A DNA stretch of 64,000 nucleotides from Prorocentrum cordatum. Lineage: Eukaryota; Sar; Dinophyceae; Prorocentrales; Prorocentraceae. Below, piece after piece: positions 29,380-39,464 of the stretch. The notes beneath the pieces are model-generated. The model was not told where the DNA came from. It saw only the letters and a program-made list of their open reading frames with translations, and did not search any database. The translations under genes were made by a program, and so were the position numbers. The stretch covers positions 48,098 through 112,097 of the forward strand of contig CAUYUJ010014770.1 of assembly GCA_963575745.1 (NCBI GenBank), read 5' to 3'. How positions within the stretch are numbered: position 1 is the first letter of the stretch; every line of letters starts with the position of its first letter.

Positions 29380-29945
29380 AGCCCGGTCTGCTGGATTGAC
29401 CTCGGTCGCGACATAGCTGAAGAGCAGGTAGCAGCTAGAAGCGACACGCAAGGCGGCGCAACGCAACAATACATTTGTTAAGGGCCGATGCAGACGAGCG
29501 GCCCTTCGTCAGCATGCACGGCAAACGGCCACTTGCGAGTCCAGGAGGTGCACGAACCTGCAGCTGCAGCTGTGGAATTTCGAAGAGCGCGTCCTCCACT
29601 GAAGTCCAAGAAGAGCCCGTCGAAGCTCGAGAGAGCGAATGCGTGCACCTCGGTGAAACCGAGGGCCCGATACTTTGACGCGCCACCTCCAACGTCTTGG
29701 GTTGATGCTCGCGCGTGGCCATGGGCTGGGCCGATACAGGGCGCCCAGGTCGAGCCTCGCGCCCGATCCTCTTGCGCCCGCGCGTCGCGGCATCGCCTCA
29801 ACCAGGTGCAGCCCCAAGTGGCCCGACCAAGCCCAACGCGACGGGATCTTACCGATGTTTTTCACATCGCAGCGCGCGTCGTCAAGGAGGCAGAGGCCTC
29901 CCCTCCCCCGCGGGAGTCGCGACTGCAACGTCGCGCGGCGCACCG
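29380..29945 (-). pseudogene. RNase H domain of the DIRS-like element (broken)
   Basis: Frame 29943-29509: RWRWRVKVSGPRFHRGARIR, SLELRRALLGLQWRTRS, then RFVHLLDSQVAV, the RNase H pattern with catalytic Glu in (I/L)xxLE and Asp in xDSQV. The end block appears in another frame (29469-29380): SSCYLLFSYVATEVNPADRA, followed by SRP, the NPAD-x-x-SR motif closing RNase H in DIRS and related elements. It degrades the RNA strand of the RNA:DNA hybrid. Frame changes separate the blocks. Confidence 0.75.
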
Positions 29946-31100
29946 CCAGCCTCTGAGAACACAGTTTCCTCCAGGGCGTCCGCGCGCGTCTCGAGGCCCC
30001 TCGCCCTGCTGCAGCGGGACTGTCTGATCTCGCTCGCGACTCTGGGGCACTTTGTCTCCCGGCTCACCCGGGACAGGCGCAAGCGCAGCGGCGCGGCTGC
30101 GAGGTCCGTCTGCATCGCCCGCCCTGCCATCGCGCGCCGCAGGGCCTCGGCGCGAACAGGAAACCGCCAGGCGGCCTCCTTGCTGGTCGCGTGCGTCGTG
30201 AACCCGAGCGGGGGCCCCGCGTGCATCTCGATCTCCCTGCTCGACAAAGCCTCGAAATTTGCGCCCTCCAGTTGAGCGAAGTTCTCTGGCTTGTAATGAG
30301 CGACAGGCAGACGCCGTCGATCACCGGCCCGCCTGGCCCGCGCCCCCGCGGTCGCGGGACTGCTCATTCGGTTGCCCACGTCTGGTCTTCCACCAATCCC
30401 GGCAATCGATGTCTGATGTCCTCTCATCCGCCTGGTCAGCGCCTTCCCGGGCACTTCGCAACCGCTGGCGGGCTGAAGAAATTCGCCGAGCGCGACGCGG
30501 GCGCCGTTGCCGAGCACGTCGGACCATCCCTCCTCGAGAATCTGGGGGGGGGGGGGCGGGCTCGCGCCAGACAGCCCGCGGCCGTCGCGCGCGCGATCGC
30601 GCCCGCATCGACGAGGTACATAAAGCCCCCCAGCAACCTGGAGACGACGGAGCCATGCATGTCCCCACGCGCGCGGCACTCCACCCGCATGGCCCCGCCT
30701 CGCTGGGAAGCCAACGCGCCGGAACGCGGCCTGCGGACAACCCCGCCGGACTGCTCTAGGACCGCGTTGCCCGCTTCCGTCGCAACGTCAATTTCTGGCA
30801 ACTGCCCAATCAAGACAACCTGCGAGACAGCAAGGAAGCTGCACCATCGACCGGAGGGCCTTGGACACCGCGTCGGATTCGAATTCGCCCAACTCAATGA
30901 TGTTTGGGCAGCGCCGTCGGGCGCGCCGCAGCCCCGGCCGATTGAAGCCAAAACTGATATTACGCACGACGGCCTCGCCGCCTCCAAGCTCGACTGGTAA
31001 CCGTCCGCTGCCCAGCTCGTCGTCTACGCTCGCGAGAACCGCGCCGCCTCCTCCAGGACGCGTGGGTCCTCGCACTTCGCCCCTCGGCATGGAGGCGCCA
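29885..31100 (-). pseudogene. C5-cytosine DNA methyltransferase-like domain inside the retroelement
   Basis: Blocks in order: NISFGFNRPGLRRARRRCPN (like the motif I region FxGIGGLRRAL), IIELGEFESDAVSKALRSMV, QVVLIGQLPEIDV (position of the catalytic PCQ loop, lost here), YLVDAGAIARATAAGC (like the ENVASM region), GWSDVLGNGARVALGEFLQP, HYKPENFAQLEG, SSREIEMHAGPPLGFTTHAT (like the motif IX-X region, EREVLMGFPxGHT). The fit is to the methyltransferase type carried by dinoflagellate retroelements rather than a cellular enzyme. The catalytic Cys is missing and frames shift, so it is dead. Inferred original role: cytosine methylation of element or target DNA. Confidence 0.62.
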
Positions 31101-32560
31101 CCTGCTTCCCCAGCGGCGCGACACCTACGCCGGCCACCAATCCGACGTCACTTGGGGGCGCGTCGGAGGCAATCAACTGCTCGGAGAGGCGCGCCCGCAG
31201 GTCGGTGAAGCGCATCGGGATCAGGCTCAGCCGTGCCAGGCACTTGTCGACGAGGTGGAGGTGCATCCACGGACTTCTGCATAGTCTGCTGTGGCCAGCA
31301 AACAACGGTCGCCTCATCTCCAAGGCGCGCACCTCTCGGCCCGCAAAGATTTGGAGCCACTGCCCAGGCACCGCCGGGGCGGCGACGAGGTGGCGAGACA
31401 AAGATCTAGATCAAAGGAAAGCGTCCGCGCGCTCCGAGCCGAGCCGTCCGGCGCGCCCGTCCACCGGGCACCCTGGCCGCTCTGCCTGCAGCTCGCGTTC
31501 GACTCTCTGTTCCGCCGACCAGGGCCAGGCCGCTGCTGCGCAAATTGCCCGCGCTGCTTCCTGCCGCGGCACCGGCCCTGAGGCGCCGGCGCCCCTGGGC
31601 GCCGCCTCGAACTCTGAGAAGTCACCCGCGCGCGCGTGCCGGCGGTCTGTCACGCCATCCGCCCTGCTCAGCGGCGCGGGGCGGCCCCGCCGGATCTCGT
31701 CCTTCTCCGACAACCGCCCGCCTTCGATCGACAGGTTCCTGCGGGCGGATTGCATCGCGCCCGCTGCCGAGAGCCAGCCCGCGGGGAGAACGCGAATGCT
31801 GACCCGCGCGCCCCCTTCTCCTGCCAAGCCCAGGTAGCTGCGAGGCACGGGCCCCGCCGGCGCGAAGTCTGGCCACCGCGCCTTGGGCAGCGAGACCAGG
31901 GGGAGGCTGCGCGCCATGCCGCCCCCGCTGGCGCGCAGCTCCCGGTTCTCCGACACCAGAGCGGCGCGCCGTTGATCGCGAGTCGCCATGGAAGAACTGT
32001 CGCCGACATTGCCCTTCTGGCACATGTTGCACGCCGTGAGGTTGATGATGAGACGAAAGATGGCCCCCTCAGCTCCGAAAATTTGCCCGCCTTCCGCGCG
32101 CCGAAGGCACTGGCGAGCACCTTCCCACCGCGCGCTCGAAAAATGCGCTCCTCCTCGATGACGCTCGCGAGGTTCCTGGCGTAGAGCTCTGTGACGATCG
32201 CCCGCGAATGTACGGCGCCAGCTCGTGCCCGATGCTTCGGCAGCGGAGGGGTCTCCGTCTCCTCTAGAATCGACAACGTCGGGCCCAATGCCTTCGCAAG
32301 CGTCTCGCCCGCAAGCCAATCCGCGATGGCGATGCTTCCACCGCGACCCGAAGGAGGAAGACCCGGCGCCACCTGCTGCAATCTCAGCTCAGACGCTGGG
32401 CGACCTCTAAAACGTCGCCTGAGTAGTTCACCTCCTTTGTCTGGAGGCGCTCCTTCCAATCGCCCCCCGGCGCCCGTGAAGTCGTGGGCGTAGTGCCTGG
32501 CTGCATCCCCAAGCCTTCTCAGGGCCAACTTCTGTCCTTCTCTTCTTTCCCCCCTCCTGG
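31024..32560 (-). pseudogene. Reverse transcriptase of the DIRS-like element (broken)
   Basis: Frame 32528-31668 gives ALGPTLSILEETETPPLPKH, AIVTELYARNLASVIEEERI and FRARGGKVLASAFGARKAGK, the N-terminal fingers. The next frame (32319-31411) continues with AIFRLIINLTACNMCQKGNV (usual: xRLIxNxxxxNxxx), ARWPDFAPAGPVPRSYLGLA and GARVSIRVLPAGWLSAAGAM (usual: RVLPMGWxSAxGxMQ). Frame 31401-31024 adds WLQIFAGREVRALEMRRPLF and FTDLRARLSEQLIASDA, the connection region (usual: MDLRA...V.ASDAS). The catalytic Asp pair is not recognisable. Several frame breaks show it is a pseudogene. Confidence 0.72.
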
Positions 32561-34390
32561 GGCCGCGCGGCGGGGGGCGAGCCTCAGGTGGTGCCCAATT
32601 GCCGCGTCATGGGGGCCGCCCAGCATTCCACCCCCAATTCGATCGCGTCGCGCCGGCGGTCTCGGCTGCGGGCCTTCGCGGCCGGCGCCGGGCTCCACTC
32701 CTCAGCGGAGCCCGCCGACGCGCGAACGCCCCCAGCGCAATCGAAGAACTTACATGGAAATTGCAGCGGAAGGAGGTCGCGCGATCGGGCCGCCCCTCTC
32801 CCACTGACTGGCGCGAAATCGATATACTCTTAACCCGCAACTCCTGCCGGAGATTTTGCCTCGAATGCCAAGCGCAAAGGTATTGCCCCCACCTGGGCCG
32901 GGCTGAAAACCACTGCGCTGGCCCCCCCCCCCCCGCTGTCTCGAGGGCGCGCGCCGGCCATCGCAGCCCTAGCGTGTGTGCGCGGGAAGGCGGCTGTCCA
33001 GCCTCTTCCCCCCCTTTCCCCCTGGCCCGAGCGCCCTGGCCAGGGTTCTCCGCGGTTTGCCACTTTTGCCTGGCCCTTTCTGGGGCGGGTCGCCCTTCTG
33101 GCCTTGTCCCTTCACGCAATCGCGCGCGGCATGGCCCTAGGTGATCTCGACGTTTTTTCCATCGCCTTGATTTGTTCGACGGGCCCTGGGCCCTCTGAGC
33201 AGCCAACCTCTGTCTCTCCCACTTCTGCTTTCAATTCGGGCCTCGCCAAATCCCGCCCCTGACGCCCACTGCCGAGCCCGTCTGGGATTCGAGGGTCGTC
33301 GAGCCCAGCGCCCATGCCTTCTGGAACTTCGGCGCCTCGGTTGCCGCGTCGCGATGTTCGCTCGGCAGGCCCGCCTGGCTGCCCCGCGCGTCCTCCTTCG
33401 GACATCCAGGGCGCCCCTTCCGCCTCGAGCGGGGCCTGGGCGCGTCCTTCTCGGCGAGCTCCTCGCAGCAGACTTTCCTCGAAACCTGCCCTCCCCCTCC
33501 TCCTGTTATTCGCGGCGGGCTAGGAAGTCGATTGGGATTGCGGTTGGATGTTTAATCGGCCCCAGGGGCAGGCCTCCGTTCTCCTGCCACCGGCCTACAT
33601 CCTAGCCCTGCCCTCGCGCCTTGGTCGGCCTGCGCCATCCTCGGCCGGCGCCTCTCCTCCGTCGCTGCCAGCTCCATCGCGCGGCCGCCGGCGCTGGTCA
33701 TTTCGTAGCCCGCCGCGGCCCCCAGGTCAAGTGCCATGCCTGCGACCAGCCGCCCTGGGCGATGGCCACTTCGATCGCACTGAAGCGGCCCATGGCGACG
33801 TCGCCAGTTCTCGCCTCATTGCCGGCCCGGAAAGCGTCCACTATCTCCGCATGGGCGCGGAGCTTGCGGACGTTCCTCTCGCCGGCTGCCCCTGCCCCTC
33901 CTGGCTCTTCCTCTGGCCCCGATCACATTCTGAGACAAGTGCGCCGCAACGCGGACCTTGTCCCACGCAGTCGCGTCGCCCCCCCCCTGAGCGGTCAAAA
34001 ACTTCGCCGTCTCATGCCTGGAGCGGAGAACCTCGCCGCGCTGCCAGTCGGAGAGCTCGCGGGCCGCCGGGGCATTCAGGTAGGAGCCATGTGGAAAAGG
34101 CGGCCGTGCCCGGCTAGACATCCTACTGCGGGAGCGCCTGTCTCGCCTCCGGGAGCGCGAGCGCCTTCGCTAACGGCTGAGGTGTCGCGCGCCGCGGCGG
34201 GGCCGGCCCTCGCCCCGCCGCGCCGCGGCGCCCCTGGCGCGCGACGCCGCCCAGGCTGCGAGGGCGGCTCCAACGCTGCCCCTCCGATGGAGCGCCCGAC
34301 CCTGACTGGGGCCCTCGGCTTCTCCATCCCCTGGCTCGCGGCGTTTGTTTTTTGCGGGCAGCCGATGGTCAACGCCCCTCTAATCTCTCC
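32560..34390. other. GC-rich DNA upstream of the DIRS-like element, no gene recognised
   Basis: Could include the 5' part of the element, but I cannot match any block. Frames on both strands (for example 33548-34117 plus, 33816-34121 minus) are Arg/Pro/Ala-rich without motifs. A C-run lies near 32921-32935. Confidence 0.4.
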
Positions 34391-35204
34391 TCAATGCACT
34401 GTCGAAGTCCTCGCATGAACGCACGCTCCGCGGCAAGATGTCCACCGCGCCTGCTGGAATGCGACGCGCTGAGACAACCTAGCTGGGCTGCCGATTTCTA
34501 CGCCCACGCGGCGGCCCAACGACCTGAGCGCGCGCGGCTGTACCGCGCCATTAGAAACGAACTCGCGCGCGCGCGCCCCTTTCCGACGAAGACGGCGGGA
34601 CTCGCGCAAGTGCCCAGCGCGAGTGGAGGGCGGCAGAAGCCTGGGAAGGGAGGAGGAAGAGGAGGAGGCGGAGGAGGGATGAGCAACAACAAGCTCGCAG
34701 AAAGCCTCGATGCCGAAGCAGGGGAGCCAATGCCAAGAGCGGCCGGCGCACAATGCAGCAAGCTGAAACAACACGCGCACGGCGATATGTTGATAATGAA
34801 CCACCTTGAAACATGAGCGCAAACTCGCGCCCGCCACTTTGAGGCGCGCGACCGTGCCGGCCAGGGGCCAACAAAAAATGCAAAGCCAAAAGGGGCCCGG
34901 CGACCGGCGAGCCCCACTGCCGAAGCTCGACGGAGGGCGGGCGCCCCTGCCCCTGCAGCTGCCGACCTGCGCGCGGGGCGGACCGGCGCAGCGGGGGGCC
35001 GACCCCGGCCGCGCCCATGAAACAGAAAACAAAACATACAGAGCAGGAACAATGCATCGCTGAGTGGGGCGGAGGAGGAGTGAACGTCCCCAGAGAGAGT
35101 CCCAGTCACTCACCCGACTCGCAATCGCTGAATGGCGACTGCTCGAAATCGCGCGGCAGCTGCGACGGAGGCAAAATCGTGAGGGGAAGCGCCGGTATCT
35201 CCCT
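34390..35204 (-). other. Probable 3' debris of a LINE, no domain recognised
   Basis: Minus frames here are Ser/Ala/Arg-rich and lie downstream of the LINE C-terminal block at 35278-35699. They may be its decayed 3' end; no motif supports this directly. Confidence 0.25.
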
Positions 35205-35228
35205 TCATGGCGTGATGCATGTAGAAGG

Positions 35229-35229
35229 C

Positions 35230-35276
<47 letters not shown>
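35229..35276 (+). repeat. GA dinucleotide microsatellite
   Basis: About 48 bp of (GA)n with one early interruption; translated on minus as poly Ser-Leu. Confidence 0.95.
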
Positions 35277-35277
<1 letters not shown>

Positions 35278-35699
35278 ACGACACGAGCGAGTGAAAACTG
35301 ACCCGCATGCCTCTCTTCGCCGCCCAAGCCCAGTCGAACTAGCACCTCAGAACTCGCTGGCACCTGCGGGTCAGCTACAAGCTCGAGAAACTTATCGCAA
35401 ATTAAATAACGCTGCGCACAGTCCCCACAGTTCGGACACCCCAACAAACAAGCATGATAACCTGGGACGACATGCGCTCGATAGCTGGTGGCCCATGCTC
35501 CACTAGAAGTTTCCAGGACACACCAGCGCACCGCGGGCTTACAGTTGCTGAGATACGAACGAAGAAAGAGCCAGCGAGAGGAGAGATCAGGAGGAAGAGC
35601 AAGGTCGGGAGACCATTTACTCAAGCGTTTGCGAATCGCGTCGACAAGCTGCTCGGGATACATCTGCTGGGTCAAGGCAACACAAACAGCGCGCTGCAC
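35278..35699 (-). pseudogene. C-terminal zinc-binding block of a LINE reverse transcriptase
   Basis: The minus frame reads AVRWCVLETSSGAWATSYRA, HVVPGYHACLLGCPNCGDCA, QRYLICDKFLELV. This matches the post-RT region of dinoflagellate LINEs (xxLRTLxxAWxTSxRxHxxxxxxCxxGCxxxxDxxxHYxxCP), where the Cys/His cluster binds nucleic acid; the His is not obvious here. It runs into the GA microsatellite. No RT core was found upstream, so this is a fragment. The same LINE class is better preserved at 46.2-50.0 kb. Confidence 0.5.
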
Positions 35700-36180
35700 C
35701 TTTAGGCCCCCCGCCCCCCGCCGCCTCCGCCAGCGCGACCCCCCCCCCCCCCCCCCCCCCCCCCCATGCTTGCAGCAGTGCGTAGCATGCTTGCAGAAAC
35801 TGCGAAAGACCTGGAAAAACAGATCGGCTTGCGCGAACAGCTGTCATCGAATCGTTGCACGATTGCCTTTTGCTCGCGCCACCAAGCAGGCGACCGGCGC
35901 TGGACAGCGCGCGAGAGAAGCGGGGCGTGATTTTCTGCGGCTTCTCGCAACCCATGGAAATGCGCCTGCCAACTCGTCGAGTCGAGGTAGTTGCGCATGT
36001 CCGCCGCGTGGATGCAAGAGAGAGAGTGGCAAGATGGCGGTGGGCCCTCCTCCTCAGCACCACACATTCAAGGATAAGATGTCAGAGAGTTCCATGGCAC
36101 TGGGGGGAAGCCTGCACAACTTATGCAAGCCCTGAATCTCTCTTCGCAGCAGCCTCGGGATGGGCAAGAACAGTTGGGAG
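35700..36180. other. Poly-C tract and unassigned sequence
   Basis: 35739-35765 is almost pure C. The rest has open frames on both strands without a recognised domain. Confidence 0.45.
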
Positions 36181-36580
36181 ACGTAACTACTGCCTCAACA
36201 AGATGCACTCGCCGTTTTGGGGGTGAAATTCCCGAATAGGCCTGTCTGAAACCACCGCGCCACCGCTTGAAGCGAGCGTTTGCCCCCCTCCACACGGGCA
36301 ACACACAGCCGCGAAAGCTAACCCGACACCGGCAACATACGCCCCCAAGGCCCAGGCATAAGCCCGATCCGAAACTCGACCGCAGCCAAGTCGCCAAAGC
36401 CGCTCAAAACAGCCGCGAGGCCATCAAACAAATCCAGGGGGAAGGTGGCCCGCGACAAGATCTGGCAGAGTGCCAGCACAGCCCCGCTACCAAGGTAATT
36501 TCTACGCCAACGCGCGTTCCCCAGCGCAGCTGAGGCAGCTGTCGGACTCGGGCGCCAACGCGCTTCTCAGCGCTGAGGGG
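36068..36580 (-). CDS. Possible retrocopied coding region downstream of an SL relic
   Basis: Directly downstream of the SL-like relic (36581-36603), minus frames 36589-36404 (AEKRVGARVRQLPQLRWGTR ...) and, after one stop, 36397-36068 (FRQAYSGISPPKRRVHLVEA) are open. No domain is recognised. The second frame contains the motif shared with 46.26 kb. It may be an old retroposed cDNA, or chance frames. Confidence 0.25.
36182..36240 (-). repeat. Dispersed motif shared with 46245-46296
   Basis: The minus strand has GGGAATTTC...CCAAAACGGCGAGTGCATC, TTGTTGAGGCAGTAGTTAC. The plus strand near 46240-46296 has a similar order: TAAATCC, CGAACGGCGAGTGTATC, TTGTTAAGGCAGGAGTAAC. About 40 bases align at roughly 80 percent by eye. 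In one minus frame it reads YSGISPPKRRVHLVEAVV. A dispersed repeat or a retrocopied gene piece. Confidence 0.5.
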
Positions 36581-36603
36581 TTTGAGCAAAAATGGCTAAG
36601 CGG
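36581..36603 (-). other. Spliced-leader relic (degenerate)
   Basis: On the minus strand, TAGCCATTTTTGCTCAAA matches 16 of the last 18 bases of the dinoflagellate spliced leader, preceded by CCG with a two-base insertion. An SL sequence in genomic DNA away from SL RNA genes marks a reverse-transcribed, reinserted mRNA. Confidence 0.5.
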
Positions 36604-36754
36604 AAGTGGGGGCGCGACTGGTGGGAAACAGGCGGGAGCGATGAGGGACGGGAGAGATTGGCCAGGAAGGGAGGGGGGCAGGGGCGAGGGGGAGGGAGGG
36701 GGCGGGAGAGCAAGCTAAGATGGACAAGGGAACGACAAGGTCACGAGGGATGAT

Positions 36755-36985
36755 GGCTAAGAGGCCCGTACCTTCCCTCCACCCCTCTCCATTCCCATTT
36801 TTCTAATGCACCGTACCTTCCCTCCACCCCTCCTCATTCCCCATACCTTCCCCGCATCTCCCCTCCATCCCTCCTCACCCCTCCCATTTCCTAGTGCCCC
36901 GTACCTTCCCCCCCCGCAGCCGCCGCATTCCTCATTATCTAGTGCCCCGTGCCTTCCCTCCACCCCTCCTCATTCCCCATCCGCC
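36755..36985 (+). repeat. Degenerate CT-rich tandem repeat
   Basis: About four copies of CCGTACCTTCCCTCCACC, CCTCCTCATTCCCC and CTAGTGC in varying order (starts near 36768, 36811, 36899, 36944). No gene. Confidence 0.75.
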
Positions 36986-37515
36986 CTCCTCTGAACTCCC
37001 ACGTGGCCTCGTTGCGACCCGACGGCCCGCCCCCTATTCGATATCATCATCTGCCCTCTGCCGTGCGCTACACGCACCAACATCATGATATGCTAAGTTA
37101 TGCGTTCACCTACGGTCGAACTACGGACGAGTCCCATCTTGCACGAGCGATGCACCAGGCGTCCTGCTGCTGGCCAGCGCATCCAACTGCCAGCCATGAA
37201 CCAACACGTACCAGCAATCGATGATGCGATGCTGGCGGCGCCGCCCACCCTAATCGAAATCTTAGCTCCCAGCGTACGTCGCGCTGGGAGCTGTGGTCAT
37301 GCCTGGGCAGTGGCGGGCGGCATAGTCCACAATACAAGGTATTGTGTCGAACCTCGCGCCGTCGCATCCCCGTTTTCACCAGAGAAGGGGCGGGGGCGAG
37401 GGAAGGGGTTTCTCCCCTGCTGGGCGTATCTATGTCTGGAGGCACCCTCGTGCGAGAACGAAGGGGGAAGAAGCTGCGACGGCAGAAAAAAAAGTGAAGC
37501 GAGCTGTGCTCCCAC
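36986..37515. other. No gene recognised
   Basis: Spacer downstream (minus direction) of the 526-codon block; may include its 3' untranslated region. No polyadenylation-like or repeat signal recognised. Confidence 0.4.
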
Positions 37516-39122
37516 TCATCCCCTCGGCGAGCTCGCGGCTGCGGTGGCCGCCTGCTCCTCCTCGTCCGTGTAGTGCTTCAGCAGGCCCTTGATCGGGCAG
37601 TGCAAGTCGTCGAGGTCTTTGCTCTTGAGGTACTTCTTCCAGGCGAAGGCCAGGACGAACCTGAGCGAGTTGTCGTAGCTGCCAGCCTCGAGCCACGTCT
37701 TGGACTTGTAGTGCGGGGGGATGTGGACGTGCCACGCGCCCGTGCCTGTGAGACCCCTCCACAGGCTCGCCCCAGGTGGGAGGAACTTCTTCGCCTCGGA
37801 GTGCACGACCCCGTCCTTGGGCGGCTCGATTGGCCCCTTCCACTTCTTCAACTCCTGCTTGGTGCGGTTCTGACCGGCAGCCTCGGCAGTGCGCACCGCC
37901 TTCACCTCCTTGCGGTAGACGTTGAACTTCGCGGTGTGTTCCTTCCTGATATGTTTCTGGGCGTCCTTCTCAGACAGCGTCTCTCTCGTCATCTCCTGCT
38001 CTTCCTTCGCCATGCAATCGATCGCCCCCTGGATGTCCACCAAGCCGTCCTCACCGACGAACTTCACGAAGCAACGCTTCCGCAAGATTTCGCACAGGTC
38101 CAGATCTGTCGGCTTCAAGACGTGCGTCACCAGCGCCTGCAAGGTCTCGAAAAGATCGAGGCCGCCAGGGGGGTCGACGCAAAGGTCTTTGTGGACTGTC
38201 TTCAACACTGACAATCCCAGATCCCAAAAGGCGTTCTTGGCAGCCACTCGCAACAGACTGTCAGCAGGCCCAGTTGGTTCGAGCCTCATGCAGTACTTCT
38301 CGATGCCACCTGGCAAGCTGCGCCCCCCCTCCGCGACAAACTGCATCAGCGGTGACGTCCAGGACAAAGGCAGGGCATCCCACTCCGATGGATCAAATAC
38401 GTAAGCCATCTTGAGCGGGGCCGCAGCGTCGAAGTCGATCATGTAGAAGTCGCGCCCAGACCTGTATTTGAAAGGCTTGAGCTTGGCAGTCAATACGCCG
38501 ATGCCGCACATGTCGCCCATGACGATGCCGTAGTCCGAGTCGGGGGACCCCTTCATTTTGATGGCGACCTTGCCCTGCTTCGCCAAGGCGCAGTACCAGT
38601 GCTTCTCTGCGGTGGAGACGTTGACGCCGTTGGCCCTGCAGAACTCCAGCATGTCCATCTCGAAAGTCGGCTTGGAGTCGTTGGCAACGCTCTGGTTGGA
38701 CCACTTCGGAGACTGGTTGGGGCCAATGATGTTCTGGAGGCCGATCGCCTTCACGTCGTCGGGAGTGTTATGATACGCGTCTTTGGGGATCCTGGGGTTT
38801 CTGACGAGCGGCTCGAACTTCCAATTGATGTCCTTGTGGCGGTGAACTTTCGAGACGACATCCTTCACCATCAAGTTCGCGAAATCTCTGTCGATCCCTC
38901 GGTCTTGGCCCAAGGCGTGCTGAATGTCCTTGGCTGACCTGCAGAAGCAATCCTCGGCGATCTGGGACAGCAGTGGCCTCGTCCGATTCTCGTTGAGGAA
39001 CTCCATGTACTTCGAGGTCCGCTGGAACCCCGATTCGATAAGAATGCCGAGATGCTGCCGAACTGGAACGAGGATGAAAGGCGAGCTCTTCTTCAAGCGA
39101 GCCTCGGGGCGGGCGCGCGTTT
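37516..39122 (-). CDS. Unknown conserved-looking protein, C-terminal block of a probable spliced gene
   Basis: About 535 codons, ending SSPRG-TGA. The frame opens after TAG at 39123-39125 and has no initiating ATG (first listed codon TTG at 39096), so it is probably a last exon with an acceptor in CCGTTAG|CAAACG. Balanced globular composition: FILVPVRQHLGILIESGFQR, ANGVNVSTAEKHWYCALAKQ, DSDYGIVMGDMCGIGVLTAK, GRDFYMIDFDAAAPLKMAYV, then a Lys/Glu-rich helical region and GASLWRGLTGTGAWHVHIPP. No known domain. Codon use (strong G/C third positions) and lack of low complexity mark it as a genuine host-type gene. It is collinear with the blocks at 39465-41110, 41310-42476 and 42835-43176. Confidence 0.7.
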
Positions 39123-39464
39123 GCTAACGGGCATTCTCAGGGAGCTCGAGATTTAGGCCGCTTGCGCGGCCAGAGGGCGATGTGATTTCAGGGGCCCTTA
39201 GAAGTCATATCGACGCTGCGCCCTTGTCCGTGTTTTAAGGCCCTGTTTCACCCCCCCCTAACGGTCCTTAGGGGGGGGGGTGTTTTGGAAACCAGTATTC
39301 GGGGCCTTCACGTACCCCTCCCCCCCCTTCGGCCTACTACCTCTGGTCGGCACGGCCCCCCTGAACAAACTGGCGTCGATCCTTCTGGAGGATCGAAGGT
39401 TGTGTGAGCCGGAGAATCGAAGGTTAGTGCAATCCGAGGAGATAACTGCAGACAGCTGCCAAAC
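39123..39464 (-). other. Probable intron with a strong hairpin
   Basis: Lies between two long minus-strand coding blocks. The plus strand at 39249-39282 is an inverted repeat, CACCCCCCCCTAA / TTAGGGGGGGG(GG)TG, with the short loop CGGTCC. A 23-bp word (GAATCGAAGGTT-like) is duplicated at about 39391-39425. Confidence 0.5.

Larger units (their letters stand above)
28480..32560 (-). mobile_element. Decayed DIRS-like retrotransposon carrying a DNA methyltransferase
   Basis: On the minus strand four domains follow in order: reverse transcriptase (about 32560-31024), C5-methyltransferase-like region (31100-29885), RNase H (29945-29380) and tyrosine recombinase (29260-28480). Each is recognisable but broken by frameshifts and stops. 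Reverse transcriptase, RNase H and tyrosine recombinase together define DIRS-like elements. Cytosine methyltransferases carried by retrotransposons have been reported in Symbiodinium. The 3' end abuts the satellite at about 28440. Terminal repeats were not identified. Confidence 0.8.

Noticed and set aside
31314-31625. Alternative Arg-rich minus frame within the DIRS-like element
   Set aside because: Out of phase with the recognisable RT blocks and without motifs.
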